DNA of 64,000 bases from Chersky-840 sp963848335 (GCA_963848335.1 CAWKDD010000001.1:682001-746000); one strand, 5' to 3'; positions 26,224 to 35,187 are shown, numbered from the stretch's first letter. Translations and numbers: made by a program. The notes: a model not told the origin generated them from the sequence alone.

Positions 26224-27198
26224 CTACCCCCGGCCCCGCCGACGGGCCCTGCGCCCCTTCAACATGGCGGACTCGGCGGCGGCGATCAGGTCGTCGAGGG
26301 TGTCGTGCTCGTGGAGGTCGGCGAACCCCACGCTGGCGGTGGAGCCGGGCGCCTCCTCGCCCAGGATGACGGCGAACTCCTTGAAGCGCAGCTCGGCCGT
26401 GGAGGTGTCCGATCCCGGCAGCGAGAAGAGGAACTCGTCGCCTCCGAGGCGGGCGATGACGTCGTAGGAGCGCAACGTGGCCCGGAGCGCGGCCGTGACC
26501 TTGCGCAGGACCTCGTCGCCGGCGCGCGAGCCCCGGGTGTCGTTGACCACCTTCATCCGGTCGACGTTGAGGTAACCGAGCACGAATTGCTCGCCACTGC
26601 GCCGGCAGCGGTCGATGTCGCGGCCCAGAGCGGCGATGCCCGCTTGGCGGTTGAGGACCCCGGTGAGCTCGTCGCGGGTGACGCGGTCGGAATCGCGCCC
26701 GGTGTCTGCCGCCTCGAGGCGCGGCGCGGGGGAGGAAGTGACCGGTTCGCGCCCGAGCTCGCGCAGGGGCCGGCGCGCCGGCTCGGGCTCCGGAGTCGAC
26801 AGCCGGGCGGGATGGTCGTCGTCGGGGCGCGTCGGGCGCTCCGAGGGGACCGGGGTGGCGCTGCGGCGGCGGAGTTGGTCGGACTGGGGGCGGGGATCGG
26901 CCGCCGCGGCGTCGTCGGAGGACACCACCCCGCGTACGAGGTCCGCCCACAGGCTCACGATCTCGGTCACCTGGTCCGCCACGAGCTCCAAGAGCGCGTC
27001 GCGCTCGGCCGGTTCGAGGTGCCGGAGCTGCGCGTGCAGCTTGGTGGCGCCTTCGGAGAGCGCTGTGGCCACCTTGAGGAGGCGCTGCGCGGGGACTACG
27101 GGTGCTTCTTCAAGGGCCACGGTGGGAGTTCCTCGCTCGCCCTGGATGGCGGAGAGCCGTTTGCGGCCGACGCGTGGATCGTCATCCAGGTCCTGCAT
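26224..27198 (-). CDS. GGDEF-domain diguanylate cyclase
   Basis: Synthesises the second messenger c-di-GMP from GTP. The C-terminal domain (from about residue 170) shows TRDELTGVLNRQAG, YLNVDRMKVVNDTRGSRAGDEVL and an intact active site RLGGDEFLF. An allosteric I-site RSYD lies exactly five residues before GGDEF, so product inhibition is expected. The N-terminal half has a helical segment (VALEEAPVVPAQRLLKVATAL; HAQLRHLEPAERDALLELVADQVTEIV) and a Pro/Arg-rich linker. No transmembrane helix is seen, so it is cytoplasmic and probably activated by self-association. Confidence 0.9.
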   Translation of the reverse strand: MQDLDDDPRVGRKRLSAIQGERGTPTVALEEAPVVPAQRLLKVATALSEGATKLHAQLRHLEPAERDALLELVADQVTEIVSLWADLVRGVVSSDDAAAADPRPQSDQLRRRSATPVPSERPTRPDDDHPARLSTPEPEPARRPLRELGREPVTSSPAPRLEAADTGRDSDRVTRDELTGVLNRQAGIAALGRDIDRCRRSGEQFVLGYLNVDRMKVVNDTRGSRAGDEVLRKVTAALRATLRSYDVIARLGGDEFLFSLPGSDTSTAELRFKEFAVILGEEAPGSTASVGFADLHEHDTLDDLIAAAESAMLKGRRARRRGRG

Positions 27199-27368
27199 CT
27201 CAACTCCCCCGTTTAGTCGTCACCGGCAGTGAACGCAAAACTACATTACTGTGACTTCGTCGCCCCGGATCCCGGCCGAGAACGGCCCTGGTGAGGGGGC
27301 TGGCCTGCCGAGCCCCGCGCCGTCACGCGCTCGGTCCTGGACGCGCCGCGTCGCGTGGCGAGGAGTCC

Positions 27369-28244
27369 TCAGCAGGCTCGGGCGCGCTCGAGACAGGGGT
27401 CGAGCGCGTCGAACGCGGCGGGGACGTCGTCGGCCGACATGGCGAACAAGAACGCGCTCACCACATCCGCGCCCGCTTCCGCGTACTGCTCGGTGATCGC
27501 CGCGTCGAGCGGCTGGAAATAGGGGCACACCGTCACCGTGATCTCCTCCCGTGATCGGCCCTCTTCGGCGAGGACCGCCTCCAGGCGAGCCAGCGCGTCG
27601 GGGACGTCGGCCGGGGCGCGGTTGAAGGTGTGCCAACCCTGTCCGGCCCGGGCGGTGCGGCGCAGGGCGGCGTCGCTCTCGCCTCCGATGTGGATGGGCG
27701 GGTGGGGATCCTGGACGGGCTTGGGATGGAGATTGCAAGGGGGGAGCGTGTAGTAGCTCCCCGAGAACGACGACGGGTCGTCGCACCACAGCGCGTGCAG
27801 CACCTCGAGGTACTCGTCGGTCCGTGCCCCGCGCCGTTCCCAGGGCACCTCGAGCGCCTCGAATTCCTCGCGCAGCCATCCCACCCCTACTCCGAGATCG
27901 ACGCGGCCCCCCGACAACCAGTCGACGGTGGCGACCTCCTTGGCGCTGTAGACGGGATTGCGCTGGGGCAACAGGCACATGGCCGTCCCCAGGCGCACCG
28001 TGGTCGTGACCGCGGCCAGGAAGGCCAGGGTCGTGAACGGCTCGAGCAGGCCCGTGCCCGGCGGCATGGGGATCTTCCCGCTCTCCGCGTACGGGTAGCT
28101 CGACGCGTACTGCTCGAAGGTGACGACGTGCTCCCCGACCCAGATGCCGTGCACGCCTCGCGCCTCGGCCTCACGAGCCACGGCGGCCAGGTACTCGGGC
28201 GTGGCGAAGGGGTTGGCCGTCGGCAACCAGAGGTCGAAGTCCAT
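27369..28244 (-). CDS. LLM class F420-dependent oxidoreductase (TIGR03619-like)
   Basis: Luciferase-like TIM barrel of about 291 residues. Visible family blocks are MDFDLWLPTANPFATPEYLAAV, GIWVGEHVV, VRLGTAMCLLPQRNPVYSAKEVATVDWLSGGRVDLGVGVGWLREEFEAL and PVQDPHPPIHIGGESDAALRRTAR. The frame is open to 28301, but the ATG at 28244 starts at the family N-terminus. The substrate is unknown. It lies downstream of an SDR gene on the same strand, with both probably in a small catabolic operon. Confidence 0.9.
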   Translation of the reverse strand: MDFDLWLPTANPFATPEYLAAVAREAEARGVHGIWVGEHVVTFEQYASSYPYAESGKIPMPPGTGLLEPFTTLAFLAAVTTTVRLGTAMCLLPQRNPVYSAKEVATVDWLSGGRVDLGVGVGWLREEFEALEVPWERRGARTDEYLEVLHALWCDDPSSFSGSYYTLPPCNLHPKPVQDPHPPIHIGGESDAALRRTARAGQGWHTFNRAPADVPDALARLEAVLAEEGRSREEITVTVCPYFQPLDAAITEQYAEAGADVVSAFLFAMSADDVPAAFDALDPCLERARAC

Positions 28245-28342
28245 GTCTCTGCTCCGTCTTCGAGGATGTGGTGACCCCGAGCACGGGGTGTCCGCCATCA
28301 TGACAAGGCCGCCGTTCGGCGGCCACTGAGGGAGGGCGCTGC

Positions 28343-29080
28343 TCAGCGCATGTGGAGCCCGCCGTCGACCATGACGATCTCGCCGGTCACATAGCGGGCG
28401 CCCACGAGGCCCATGATCACGTGGGCGATGTCCTCGGGAGTGCCCGAGCGCTGCATGGGGGCCTGGGTGCGCACGAACTCGCGCACGAAGTCCCAGTCTG
28501 CGGTCCAGGGGGTGTCCACCAGACCGGGTGCCACGGCGTTCACGCGGATCTCGGGCCCGAGGACGTTGGCGAGCAGCTCGGTCATGTGGCTCACCGCCGC
28601 CTTGGACGTGGCGTAGGGGATCGAGCTGCCGCGGGTGGTGTGGCCCGCCACCGACGACACGTTGACCACCGCACCGTCACCTGTGGCGCGCAGGTGGGGG
28701 ACCGCGGCCACCGTCACCTGCCACGTCCCGACGACGTTCACGTCGAAGATGCGGCGCCACACCTCCGGGGACGCCGCCTCGAGGTCGGGATGGGGGATCA
28801 CCTCGGTGGTGCCGGCGTTGTTGACGAGGACGTCGAGACGTCCGTGGTCCTCCACGGCCCGGGCCACCAGGGCGCGGGCCTGGTCCTGGTCGGCGATGTC
28901 GGCCTGGATGTAGCTGGCCCCGGGGAGCTCGGCGGCCAGGGCCCGGCCCGCATCCACCGACGTGGACGAATTGACCACGACGACGGCACCCTCGGCGGCC
29001 AGGGCCCGGGCCGTCGCCGCCCCGATGCCGCTCGACGATCCGGTCACGAGGGCCACCTTGTGCTTCAGGCTGTCGGGCAT
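28343..29080 (-). CDS. SDR family oxidoreductase (classical, 245 aa)
   Basis: NAD(P)-dependent short-chain dehydrogenase/reductase. It shows the cofactor motif TGSSSGIGAATA (residues 12-23), VLVNNAG, a catalytic Ser in VVNVSSVAG, and the YATSK active-site pair. C-terminal NAVAPGLVDTPW and GEIVMVDGGLHMR are normal for the family. Start ATG 29080 has GAGGAGAC upstream, a good ribosome site. Divergent from the FAH-family gene at 29175, with which it shares a 94-bp promoter region. The substrate is unknown. Confidence 0.92.
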   Translation of the reverse strand: MPDSLKHKVALVTGSSSGIGAATARALAAEGAVVVVNSSTSVDAGRALAAELPGASYIQADIADQDQARALVARAVEDHGRLDVLVNNAGTTEVIPHPDLEAASPEVWRRIFDVNVVGTWQVTVAAVPHLRATGDGAVVNVSSVAGHTTRGSSIPYATSKAAVSHMTELLANVLGPEIRVNAVAPGLVDTPWTADWDFVREFVRTQAPMQRSGTPEDIAHVIMGLVGARYVTGEIVMVDGGLHMR

Positions 29081-29174
29081 CGTGTCTCCTCGGGTCGGTG
29101 GACTTGGTGCAGGGGGCCTCGAGCCGGCGCGTGGTTGCTGTTCTCTTATCAGGGATGTCGGTACGGTGGCGCCC

Positions 29175-30047
29175 ATGCGCCTCGTGAGCTTCATGGACCC
29201 CGGCGAGCCCTCGGTGCTGCGGACCGGGGTGGTGGTCGACGGTGAGGTGGTCGACCTCACCGACCCCGTCGTCGCCCTCCCCGGGGACATGTCCGATCTC
29301 CTCGTGGCCGGGCCCGGCGCCATGGAGCAGGCCCAGGATGCGACCCACTCCCGGGCCCGGCGCATCCCCCTCGACGAGGTGCAGCTGCGGCCGCCGGTAC
29401 CGCAACCCGCCAAGGTGCTGGGCATCGGGCTCAACTACGCGGCGCACGTGGCGGAGACCGGGGCCACGCGCCCGGAGCACCAGGTGTGGTTCAACAAGCA
29501 GCGCACCTGCGTCATCGGCCCCGGCGAAGCCATCGAGATCCCGAGGGTCTCGGAGCAGGTCGACTACGAGGGCGAGCTGGCCATGGTCATCGGCCGGCGC
29601 TGCCGCCACGTCAGCGCTTCGCAAGCGGCGTCGGTGGTCGCCGGCTTCATGGTGGCGAACGACGTGACCGTGCGGGACTGGCAGTTCCGGACACCGACGT
29701 GGACCTTGGGGAAGTCCTTCGACACGCACGGTCCCACCGGGCCCTGGATCGTCACGGCCGACGAGATCGAGGACCCCCAGGGCCTTCGCCTGCGGACGTG
29801 GGTGAACGGCGAGCTGCGCCAGGACGCGTCCACCGACGACATGATCTTCTCGTGCTGGGAGCAGATCGAGTACCTGTCCACGGTGTTCACCCTCGAGCCC
29901 GGTGACGTCCTCTCGACGGGGACCCCGGCCGGGGTCGGCACCAGCTTCTCCCCGCCTCGTTGGCTGGTCGAGGGCGACGTCGTCCGCATCGACATCGAGC
30001 GCGTCGGGACCCTCGAGAACCCCGTTGTCGCCGAGCCCGCCTCCTGA
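29175..30047 (+). CDS. Fumarylacetoacetate hydrolase (FAH) family protein
   Basis: Metal-dependent C-C hydrolase or decarboxylase of the FAH/2-hydroxyhepta-2,4-diene-1,7-dioate isomerase type, acting in degradation of aromatic-derived acids. Family marks are KVLGIGLNYAAHVAE, IEIPRVSEQVDYEGELAMVIGRRC with the Glu metal ligands, VANDVTVRDWQ with the Asp ligand, GKSFDTHGPTGPWIV and PGDVLSTGTPAGVG. The length of 290 residues is usual. Start ATG 29175 follows a clean family N-terminus (MRLVSFMDPGEPSVL). The release-factor-like gene overlaps its 3' end. Confidence 0.92.
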   Translation: MRLVSFMDPGEPSVLRTGVVVDGEVVDLTDPVVALPGDMSDLLVAGPGAMEQAQDATHSRARRIPLDEVQLRPPVPQPAKVLGIGLNYAAHVAETGATRPEHQVWFNKQRTCVIGPGEAIEIPRVSEQVDYEGELAMVIGRRCRHVSASQAASVVAGFMVANDVTVRDWQFRTPTWTLGKSFDTHGPTGPWIVTADEIEDPQGLRLRTWVNGELRQDASTDDMIFSCWEQIEYLSTVFTLEPGDVLSTGTPAGVGTSFSPPRWLVEGDVVRIDIERVGTLENPVVAEPAS

Positions 30048-30477
30048 GCACGAGCCCGGGCCCCTCGGCTCCCTGCGAGTCACGAGGAGCCTGCTCATCC
30101 CCGCCGACGAGCTCGAATGGCGCTTCACCACGAGCGGCGGCCCCGGCGGCCAGCACGCCAACAAGGCGAGCACCCGGGCCGAGGTGTCCTTCGACGTGGC
30201 GGGGTCGAGGTCCCTCGGCCCTCGCCAGCGGTCACGGCTCCTCGAGCGTCTCGGACCGACCGTGCGCGCCGCGGCGGGCGAAGAGCGGTCCCAGATGCGC
30301 AACCGGGAGTTGGCACTCGAGAGACTCCGGGCCCGCCTGGCCGAGGGGCTGCGGGTCGAGAGGGCCCGGGTGCCCACCGCCCCCTCGGCGTCGGCCCGGG
30401 CCAGGCGCCTCACCGACAAGCGGCGGCGATCACAGCGCAAGCGCGATCGGGCCCGCCCCGTCGCTGACGACGGCTGA
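30025..30477 (+). CDS. arfB: ArfB-type peptidyl-tRNA hydrolase (ribosome rescue)
   Basis: Stand-alone release-factor-like protein that frees stalled ribosomes by hydrolysing peptidyl-tRNA. LEWRFTTSGGPGGQHANKASTRAEVSFDV includes the catalytic GGQ. A conserved RSQMRNRELALERLRARL helix follows, and the C-terminal basic tail (ARARRLTDKRRRSQRKRDRAR) enters the mRNA channel in known ArfB. The TTG at 30025 overlapping the FAH gene gives 150 residues; an internal non-ATG start nearer LRVTRSLLIPADELEWRF would give the more usual 135. The reading frame is otherwise complete. Confidence 0.85.
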   Translation: MSPSPPPEHEPGPLGSLRVTRSLLIPADELEWRFTTSGGPGGQHANKASTRAEVSFDVAGSRSLGPRQRSRLLERLGPTVRAAAGEERSQMRNRELALERLRARLAEGLRVERARVPTAPSASARARRLTDKRRRSQRKRDRARPVADDG

Positions 30478-30522
30478 GCGCCGTCCCCAGGCGACCACGA
30501 CGGCTCAACGCCGTCCCAGGCG

Positions 30523-31329
30523 TCAGAGGATGTCGGGCCGCAGCAGCGCGTCGCTCCCGCCGTCCACGAACAGCACCGACCCGTGGATGAACCCGTTGGC
30601 GGGGTCGAGCAGGAACCCGATCGAGGCGGCGATCTCGGCCGGGTTGGCCCGGCGGCCCATGGGCACGGGGAGGGCTTCGATGAGGGGCCCGAGCACGGGA
30701 TCTTCGAGCCCGCCCGCCAGCAGCGGTGTCTCCACCGGTCCGGGGGCCACCGCGTTCAGCCTGATGCCGGCGTCCCCCCACGCCCCGGCGCGCCGGCGCA
30801 CGGCGCGGGTCAGGGCGAGCTTGCTCGTCCCGTAGACCGTCGAACCGTCGAGGCCCGCCGCGCACGCCGCCGCCTTGTCCTCGGCGCCGTCGAGGAGCAG
30901 ACCCAGCAGCTCGCCGTTCGGCGGTGTGAGGCCGGCCGCGTTGGAACACACCACCACCGCCGCTGGGACCTCCCCGGCTTCGAGCAGTGGAAGTGCCCCG
31001 TCGAGCACGTCGAGGGCTCCGAAGAAGTTCACGCGGGCGATCGAATCGGTGGGTCGGGTCTGGGGCCCGAGCCCGGCACAGACCACCAGGCCGTCGAGGC
31101 GGGACCCCGTGAGCTCGGCCAGCGCGGCCAGGGCCCGGGACCTCCCCCCGGGCTCGGAGAGGTCGGCGTTGACCTGGGCGTCGTGGATGTCCACGCCGAT
31201 CACCCGGGCACCGCTGCGCTCGAAGCGCCGGGCGACGGCCGCCCCTATCCCCGAGGCCGAGCCCGTGATGGCGATCGTGCGGCGGTGGCGGGGCGCGTGC
31301 GCCGACTCGTCGCGCCCCGTCGTGGTCAT
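30523..31329 (-). CDS. SDR family oxidoreductase (3-alpha-hydroxysteroid-dehydrogenase-like)
   Basis: Short-chain dehydrogenase/reductase of 268 residues. The cofactor site is TGSASGIGAAVA and the acidic GVDIHDA suggests NAD(H). GLVVCAGLG replaces the usual NNAG. The catalytic residues are in VVVCSNAAG and STVYGTSKLALTRA. GIRLNAVAPGPVETPLL and HGSVLFVDGGSDALLRP end the protein. The split arrangement with an insert around LLLDGAEDKAAACAA resembles 3-alpha-hydroxysteroid dehydrogenase/carbonyl reductases (inference). The first 16 residues are polar and may not be translated. Confidence 0.88.
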   Translation of the reverse strand: MTTTGRDESAHAPRHRRTIAITGSASGIGAAVARRFERSGARVIGVDIHDAQVNADLSEPGGRSRALAALAELTGSRLDGLVVCAGLGPQTRPTDSIARVNFFGALDVLDGALPLLEAGEVPAAVVVCSNAAGLTPPNGELLGLLLDGAEDKAAACAAGLDGSTVYGTSKLALTRAVRRRAGAWGDAGIRLNAVAPGPVETPLLAGGLEDPVLGPLIEALPVPMGRRANPAEIAASIGFLLDPANGFIHGSVLFVDGGSDALLRPDIL

Positions 31330-31386
31330 GGCGCCACGTTGTAGCCGACGGGGAGAGGTCGGCGCCTGTCCGGGCCGGGGGCCCGA

Positions 31387-31986
31387 TCAGGTGGAGCAGT
31401 CGTGGCAGACCATCCCGGTCGGGTCGAAGAGCTGCACCCGCCTCCGTACCAAGAAGCACGAACGGCACACGAACTCGTCGGTCCCGCACGGGGCCACGTC
31501 CACGAGATCGTTGGCGTCGATGCGCATCTGCACGAGCACCCCGCCCCCCTCGGCCGAGTCCTCGTCGTCACCGGGACGCCTCGGGGCCCCGCCCAGGTCG
31601 AGCAGGGCCATCCGCTCCAGCAGGACCAGGTCGAGGCTCTCCTCGAGGTCCTCGGACGCCACCTGCTCGTCGGCGTCGTCGGGGCCGTCGAGGCCCGCCG
31701 GCAGCACCGCCGCCGGCGCGGCCGAGGTGGCCTCGACCGTCTCGAGGTCGGCGTCTTCGTCCTCGACCTCGTCGACGTCCCGGTCGTGGACCAGGTCCTC
31801 CAGGGTCACCTCGAGCGTGTCCTCGTCGACGTCCTGTTCGAGGAGGTCCTCGTTGTCGAGCTCCTCCTCGAGGATGGCGTCCTCGTCGAGCTCGGCCACG
31901 GCCAGCTCCTCGGGTGCCTCGAGGTCGAGCTCGCCCTCGGTGAAATGGGCCTCGTCGGGCTCACGGTGCCTCTCGGCCAGTCTCAT
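31387..31986 (-). CDS. DUF4193-like acidic protein with C-terminal zinc ribbon
   Basis: Residues 1-90 are very acidic (ELDEDAILEEELDNEDLLEQDVDED). The C-terminal end reads CGTDEFVCRSCFLVRRRVQLFDPTGMVCHDC, two CxxC pairs that should bind one zinc, matching the actinobacterial DUF4193 family. Usual members are about 100 residues; this one is 199 owing to the extended acidic part. Family function is unknown; a transcription or RNA-polymerase-associated role has been guessed from the shape only. Confidence 0.82.
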   Translation of the reverse strand: MRLAERHREPDEAHFTEGELDLEAPEELAVAELDEDAILEEELDNEDLLEQDVDEDTLEVTLEDLVHDRDVDEVEDEDADLETVEATSAAPAAVLPAGLDGPDDADEQVASEDLEESLDLVLLERMALLDLGGAPRRPGDDEDSAEGGGVLVQMRIDANDLVDVAPCGTDEFVCRSCFLVRRRVQLFDPTGMVCHDCST

Positions 31987-32184
31987 GGCCAGGGACCTCC
32001 CTTTCGAGCCTGCCTGGGCCGGGACGGGGGGCCGGGCCGGACCGTGGATGGCGTGTTGCCATCAGCATCAGGCCCCGGGGGTCACTGTGCAAGGCCTTTT
32101 CTCGGGTCGGCGGCCTTTGTTGTCCTGCGAATGTGGCGACCGTGGGGCCGGGCCGTGGGCCCGGCCGGGCCCCGGGCGCCCCCC

Positions 32185-32228
32185 TTGACACCGTTTCACA
32201 GTAAATCTAGAAATACAGGCGATTTACT
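32185..32228 (+). promoter_or_regulatory. Promoter and 8-bp inverted repeat upstream of the repeat-built secreted protein
   Basis: Canonical TTGACA at 32185-32190, a 17-base spacer and TAGAAA at 32208-32213 form a promoter in an AT-rich island. AGTAAATC (32200-32207) and GATTTACT (32221-32228) are perfect inverted repeats 13 bases apart and bracket the -10. They could be an operator or the base of an RNA stem. The start codon follows at 32291. Confidence 0.6.
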
Positions 32229-32290
32229 CGCTAAGGTCGGGGTGGGCCTGTCGTCCGGCAGGGGCCCCGTCGAGGGAGAGGAGCGGCTCG

Positions 32291-33253
32291 GTGTCGCACA
32301 ACGGTCCACGGATGGTACGCGAGACGCATCGTCGGGCCAGCCTGCCCAAGCAGTGGTGGCTGGCGGGCGTCGGCGTCATGGCCGCGGCGGCCGTGGTCGT
32401 GGGCGGGCCGGCCCTGCCCGCCTCGGCTACGACCCCGACGCCCAACGGCTACTACGCCGCCACCGCCTCGGGCGGGGTCTTCGGTTTCGGCGGGGCCACG
32501 GTGTACGGGTCCCCGGCGGCGTCGGGGACGACGCTGGCCTCACCGGTGGTGGGGATCACCGAGACCTCCGACGGCAAGGGCTACTGGCTCGTGGGTGCGG
32601 ACGGCGGCGTGTTCACCTACGGCGACGCCGGGTACTTCGGGTCGGTCCCGGGTGACTCGGTGAAGCTCAAGACGCCCGTCGTGGCCGCGGCCGGGACCTC
32701 CGACGGCAAGGGCTACTGGCTCGTGGGTGCGGACGGCGGCGTGTTCGCTTTCGGGGACGCCGGGTACTTCGGGTCCCTCCCCGCCCTCCACGTCACGCCG
32801 GCTTCGCCCATCGTGGGCATCGCCGTCACCCACGACGGCAAGGGCTACTGGCTCGTGGGTGCGGACGGCGGTGTGTTCGCCTTCGGGGACGCCACCTACT
32901 TCGGCAACGTCGCCACGCTCCTCGGGGGCCCCGCACCCTCACCCATCGTCGGCATCGCAGCCACCCCCGACAGCGGGGGCTACTGGGTCGTCCAGAACGA
33001 CGGGGCCGTGTCGCGCTTCGGCGACGCCGGCTTCTACGGCTCCACCCTGACCACCGGCATCGTGCCCAGCGCCCCGGTGGTGGCCGTCTCGGCCACCCCC
33101 GACGGCAAGGGCTACTGGCTCGTGGGCGGGGACGGCGGCATCTTCACCTTCGGCGACGCCGGGTACTTCGGCTCGGTTCCCGCCGAGCTCGCAGCCGGTG
33201 GGGTCATCCCGAGCTCGCCGTTGTCGGTCGTGGCCCTGGCCATCACCCCCTGA
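32291..33253 (+). CDS. Secreted protein of six DGKGYWLVGADGGVF-type repeats
   Basis: Exported protein of 320 residues. It has a basic N-terminus and a hydrophobic segment (WWLAGVGVMAAAAVVVGGPALPASA) with a likely signal-peptidase site after ASA. The rest is six repeats of about 45 residues with the pattern SPVVGI-x3-DGKGYWLVGADGGVFAFGDAGYFGS. These repeats are abundant in Acidimicrobiia genomes; the spacing of Trp and Gly suggests beta-propeller-like blades (inference). GTG 32291 follows GAGAGGAG. No enzymatic residues are recognised, so a surface or wall-binding role is likely. Confidence 0.85.
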   Translation: MSHNGPRMVRETHRRASLPKQWWLAGVGVMAAAAVVVGGPALPASATTPTPNGYYAATASGGVFGFGGATVYGSPAASGTTLASPVVGITETSDGKGYWLVGADGGVFTYGDAGYFGSVPGDSVKLKTPVVAAAGTSDGKGYWLVGADGGVFAFGDAGYFGSLPALHVTPASPIVGIAVTHDGKGYWLVGADGGVFAFGDATYFGNVATLLGGPAPSPIVGIAATPDSGGYWVVQNDGAVSRFGDAGFYGSTLTTGIVPSAPVVAVSATPDGKGYWLVGGDGGIFTFGDAGYFGSVPAELAAGGVIPSSPLSVVALAITP

Positions 33254-33261
33254 GCGGTCGG

Positions 33262-33294
33262 CCGGCGCGGGAGCGGCCCCCCGCCTCGCGCCGG
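33262..33294. terminator. Bidirectional terminator candidate between convergent genes
   Basis: CCGGCGCG (33262-33269) pairs perfectly with CGCGCCGG (33287-33294), with further pairing inside the loop. It lies between the stops of the repeat-protein gene and pstB. No U-tract, as is usual in high-GC actinobacteria. Confidence 0.6.
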
Positions 33295-33313
33295 TCGTCC
33301 GCCAGTACCCGGC

Positions 33314-34168
33314 TCAGCCCACCTCGCCCGACACGTAGGCCCGCGTGCGGGGGTCGCGCGGGGAGTCGAAGATCTGCTCCGTCGGGCCGTACTCGACGAG
33401 CTCGCCGGTGGCCCGGTCCTCGCCCAGGAGGAAGAAGGCGGTGTAGTGCGACACCCGCGTGGCCTGGAACATGTTGTGGGTCACGAGGCCGATGGTGACG
33501 TCGGTGGCGAGATGGGTGATGAGCTCTTCGATCTTGGCCGTGGCGATGGGGTCCAGTGACGAGCACGGCTCGTCCATGAGCAGGACCTCGGGCTCCACCG
33601 CCAAGGCGCGCGCGATGCACAACCGTTGCTGCTGACCTCCCGACAGCTTCACGGCGGGGGAGTGCAGCCGGTCCTTGACGAGGTCCCACAACGCCGCGTG
33701 GTGCAGGGCGGACTCGGCGGCCTCGCGCAGGATGTTCTTGGAGCGAACGCCGTTGAGGCGCAACCCCGCCACCACGTTGTCGAAGATGCTCATGGTGGGG
33801 AAGGGGTTGGGCCGCTGGAAGACCATGCCCACGCGGCTGCGCACCAGCTCCGCCCGTGTGTCACGGGCGTAGATGTCGAGGTCGCCGACCATGACCGTTC
33901 CGCTGACCTTGCCCCCGGTGTCGTCGTGGAGCCGGTTGATGGTACGCAGGATGGTGGTCTTGCCGCACCCCGAGGGCCCCACCAGGGCGGTGACGCGGTT
34001 GCGGACGAGGTCGAGCGACACGTCGCGCACCACGCGGTGACGGCCGAAGATGACGCTCACGTCGCGCAGGGAGACGGCGGCGGGCTCCCCCGACGGCGCG
34101 TGGGGCGGGCGCGTCGACGGACCGGAGTCCGGCGCGGTCCCGGGTGCTGCGGTGGTGTCGATCGTCAT
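33314..34168 (-). CDS. pstB: Phosphate ABC transporter ATP-binding protein PstB
   Basis: ATPase of the high-affinity phosphate importer. It shows Walker A GPSGCGKTT, the PstB-specific LRTINRLHDDTGG, the Q-loop VGMVFQRPNPFPTMSIFDNV, signature LSGGQQQRLCIARALA, Walker B VLLMDEPCSSLDP and H-loop VTHNM, then the family ending EYGPTEQIFDSPRDPRTRAYVSGEVG. The first 25 residues are a polar extension. It is last in pstS-pstC-pstA-pstB; no phoU is in the window. Confidence 0.96.
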   Translation of the reverse strand: MTIDTTAAPGTAPDSGPSTRPPHAPSGEPAAVSLRDVSVIFGRHRVVRDVSLDLVRNRVTALVGPSGCGKTTILRTINRLHDDTGGKVSGTVMVGDLDIYARDTRAELVRSRVGMVFQRPNPFPTMSIFDNVVAGLRLNGVRSKNILREAAESALHHAALWDLVKDRLHSPAVKLSGGQQQRLCIARALAVEPEVLLMDEPCSSLDPIATAKIEELITHLATDVTIGLVTHNMFQATRVSHYTAFFLLGEDRATGELVEYGPTEQIFDSPRDPRTRAYVSGEVG

Positions 34169-34263
34169 CTCCGTGCTCCGGTGGGCCTGACCATCCTATT
34201 CGTCCCCCTTGTCGGTCTCCCGCCGATCGCCCGGTGGGGAGACGTCGATACCCGGGTGCGGGC

Positions 34264-35187
34264 TCACCGGGCTTGGCGGTTCAGCCGGGCGGACACGATG
34301 CGGGCCACGACGCTCAGCACGAGCACGAGGACGAGGAGCACGAAGGCGGCCCCCCACGCGATGAGCTGGGCCGAGGGTTGGGCCGAGGTCCCGTCGGTGA
34401 AGATGGTGAGGGGCACCGCCTGCATCGGTTGTGTCGGGTTGGTCACCAGGAACTGGCTGCCGAAGATCGTGAACAGCAAGGGCGCCGTCTCGCCCACGGC
34501 GCGCGACACGGCCAGGAGGTTGCCGGTCACGAGACCCGGGAGCGCGCCGCGCAGCACGACGGAGCGCACCACGCGCGAGCGGCGCACGCCGAGGGCCAGA
34601 CCTGCCTCCCACAGGTCGCGGGGCACAGAGCGCATGGCGGCCTCGTTGGCGCGGATCACGATGGGCAACATGAGCGTGGCCAGAGCGAAGCTCCCCACCA
34701 GCCCCGAGTAGTGGTCGAAGGGATCGACGAACACGGCCACGGCGAAGGCGCCTACCGCGATCGACGGCACCCCGGTGAGGACGTCGGCCGCGAACCGCAG
34801 GGCGCCGGCGACGCGCCCGGTGCGCTCGACGAGGAAGAGGGCGGCGGTGATGCCCACGGGGACGGCCATGACGACGGCCACGCCGACGATGATGAGGGTC
34901 CCCACGATGGCGTTGGAGATCCCGCCCCCGGGGATGCCCGGCGGCGTGGGGACATGGGTGAGGAAGGCCCACGACAAGGCGTGGACGCCCCGGCTGGTGG
35001 TGTAGGCGACGAGGGCCACGAGCGGGGCGAGCGCGATGGCCACGGCCACGACGCACAGCACGATGGCGACGCGCCCCAGCAGCCGGCGCCGCACCAGGGA
35101 ACGGCGCGCCGACTCGCGCACGAGGTCGCGTCGGGCCCCGATGGCACCGGCCGCGTCGGGGTCGACGGCGAAGACGGTGCTGCTCAC
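34264..35187 (-). CDS. pstA: Phosphate ABC transporter permease PstA
   Basis: Membrane subunit of the phosphate importer, 307 residues with six helices. The binding-protein-dependent transport signature reads RANEAAMRSVPRDLWEAGLALGVRRSRVVRSVVLRGALPGLVTG (the EAA loop that contacts PstB). GGGISNAIVGTLIIVGVAVVMAVPVGI is the typical PstA N-terminal block. Its start overlaps the end of pstC by four bases (ATGA), so the two are coupled. A 95-bp gap to pstB follows. Confidence 0.95.
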   Translation of the reverse strand: MSSTVFAVDPDAAGAIGARRDLVRESARRSLVRRRLLGRVAIVLCVVAVAIALAPLVALVAYTTSRGVHALSWAFLTHVPTPPGIPGGGISNAIVGTLIIVGVAVVMAVPVGITAALFLVERTGRVAGALRFAADVLTGVPSIAVGAFAVAVFVDPFDHYSGLVGSFALATLMLPIVIRANEAAMRSVPRDLWEAGLALGVRRSRVVRSVVLRGALPGLVTGNLLAVSRAVGETAPLLFTIFGSQFLVTNPTQPMQAVPLTIFTDGTSAQPSAQLIAWGAAFVLLVLVLVLSVVARIVSARLNRQAR

